NCBI GenBank assembly: GCA_012862575.1
Contig: BLSF01000057.1
Span: 124,001-188,000, forward strand
From: Parietichytrium sp. I65-24A
Lineage: Eukaryota > Sar > Bigyra > Thraustochytrida > Thraustochytriidae
Length of the DNA: 64,000 nucleotides
Direction of reading: 5' to 3'
Position numbers and translations under genes: made by a program. Positions 63,464 through 64,000 of this stretch are shown piece after piece (the first letter of the stretch is position 1; every line of letters begins with the position of its first letter). Under the pieces are notes generated by a model. It was not told where the DNA came from. It saw only the letters and a program-made list of their open reading frames with translations, and ran no database searches.

Positions 63464-64000
63464 TTAATCATTTGTCTGAAGCAGAATTGCAGCCCCTGCG
63501 AGAACCCACTTGGACTTTGGCACGCGTGTTCTCAATGGCGCAAGGAATACAAAGTCAGGTCCTCGTCGCCCGGTCAAATACACCGGAGTCTCGTAAGTGC
63601 CCTCTTCGTGGCGGATGTATCCAACTGCGGTGGACTCCCAGCGAGGCTTCACCTCCACGGCGCGAATATACAGCACTGGCATTGGCCCCAGTACTTGCTT
63701 CAGCTTACTCGGAACGATGAATCCTGCACAATCAACGCCATTCACCTGATAGATCTCCGCGGCGTCGTCATCATCGTCCACCGAGAATCGGGCACCTTCC
63801 ATGAACAAACCGTGAATGAACGCCCCTTCGGTCGGCGCGGTCTGCCCAGACAATTTGCTCGGATCCAGAATGGTGGTTGCGTGGGTCTCAATCGTGCAAC
63901 GATCCAGGGCAACGCCAGATCGCCGTGAGGTGACTTGCATGATGGCGGTGAGAAATGCAGACGGATTGAACAAACCAGGAAGCCAAACTGATGGAGGCAT
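63464..64000 (-). CDS. Axonemal-type dynein heavy chain, C-terminal end only
   Basis: The last 178 residues of a much larger protein; the gene continues beyond the right edge, so the start is not visible. The sequence matches the C-terminal domain of dynein heavy chains: SVWLPGLFNPSAFLTAIMQ, a GAFIHGLFMEGARF strand, MPVLYIRAVEV, YETPVYLTGRRGPDFVF and SKWVLAGAAILLQ. The GLFMEGARF and YxxPVY...RG blocks are typical of axonemal and cytoplasmic heavy chains; the short C-terminal tail fits axonemal forms. A motor for flagellar beating is inferred. It converges with the amylase gene, 185 bases away. Confidence 0.93.
   Translation of the reverse strand: MPPSVWLPGLFNPSAFLTAIMQVTSRRSGVALDRCTIETHATTILDPSKLSGQTAPTEGAFIHGLFMEGARFSVDDDDDAAEIYQVNGVDCAGFIVPSKLKQVLGPMPVLYIRAVEVKPRWESTAVGYIRHEEGTYETPVYLTGRRGPDFVFLAPLRTRVPKSKWVLAGAAILLQTND

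Overview
This 64 kb window is nuclear DNA from an intron-poor, flagellate-forming unicellular eukaryote. Genes lie on both strands. Most are single long reading frames. Four have short GT-AG introns (74 to 141 nt) that I reconstructed by eye. The lineage is inferred: an axonemal-type dynein heavy chain end and a tubulin polyglutamylase indicate a flagellum, and the delta-12-type desaturase, Baeyer-Villiger-type monooxygenase, secreted amylase and gene style fit a stramenopile, most likely a thraustochytrid (Labyrinthulomycetes). The species is not established. Start codons were chosen as the first ATG, usually in a context with A at -3 and G at +4 (AAAATGG, GCCATGG, AAGATGG).

Layout. 0-1.2 kb: 3' part of a flavin monooxygenase. 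2.7-6.7 kb: HECT ubiquitin ligase. 7.1-10 kb: CAS1-type membrane O-acyltransferase with a C-terminal, nucleophile-less SGNH domain. 10-11.9 kb: repeat-rich divergent promoter region with an assembly gap of 25 N. 11.9-20 kb: a 2723-residue chromatin protein. 21.1-22.5 kb: spliced secreted repeat protein. 22.9-28.8 kb: ESCO-type cohesin acetyltransferase, spliced tail-anchored Ubc6-type E2, UIM protein, hypothetical protein. 28.8-31.9 kb: no convincing gene. 31.9-35.2 kb: tubulin polyglutamylase and delta-12 desaturase. 37.9-43.6 kb: hotdog thioesterase-like protein, glutaredoxin-pseudophosphatase fusion, coiled-coil protein, membrane protein. 45.5-47.1 kb: TRM10-like tRNA methyltransferase fused to a Rossmann domain. 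47.9-58.4 kb: lipid-modification neighbourhood, with a spliced FAD oxidase-cyclopropane synthase-membrane-DUF1365 fusion, a divergent second methyltransferase of the same superfamily, and a sucrose-type transporter. 60.7-63.3 kb: membrane-anchored alpha-amylase. 63.5-64 kb: C-terminus of a dynein heavy chain that runs off the right edge.

Most striking: (1) DUF1365 appears to be spliced onto the end of an oxidase-cyclopropane synthase, making one roughly 1650-residue polypeptide out of functions that bacteria keep as neighbouring genes; (2) the giant chromatin protein combines two bromodomains, FYRN/FYRC, RAMA, DDT and WHIM-like segments; (3) several other fusions or active-site losses: CAS1 plus degenerate SGNH, TRM10 plus Rossmann, glutaredoxin plus Cys-less DUF442; (4) a near-palindromic GTACT...AGTAC 17-mer recurs only between genes.
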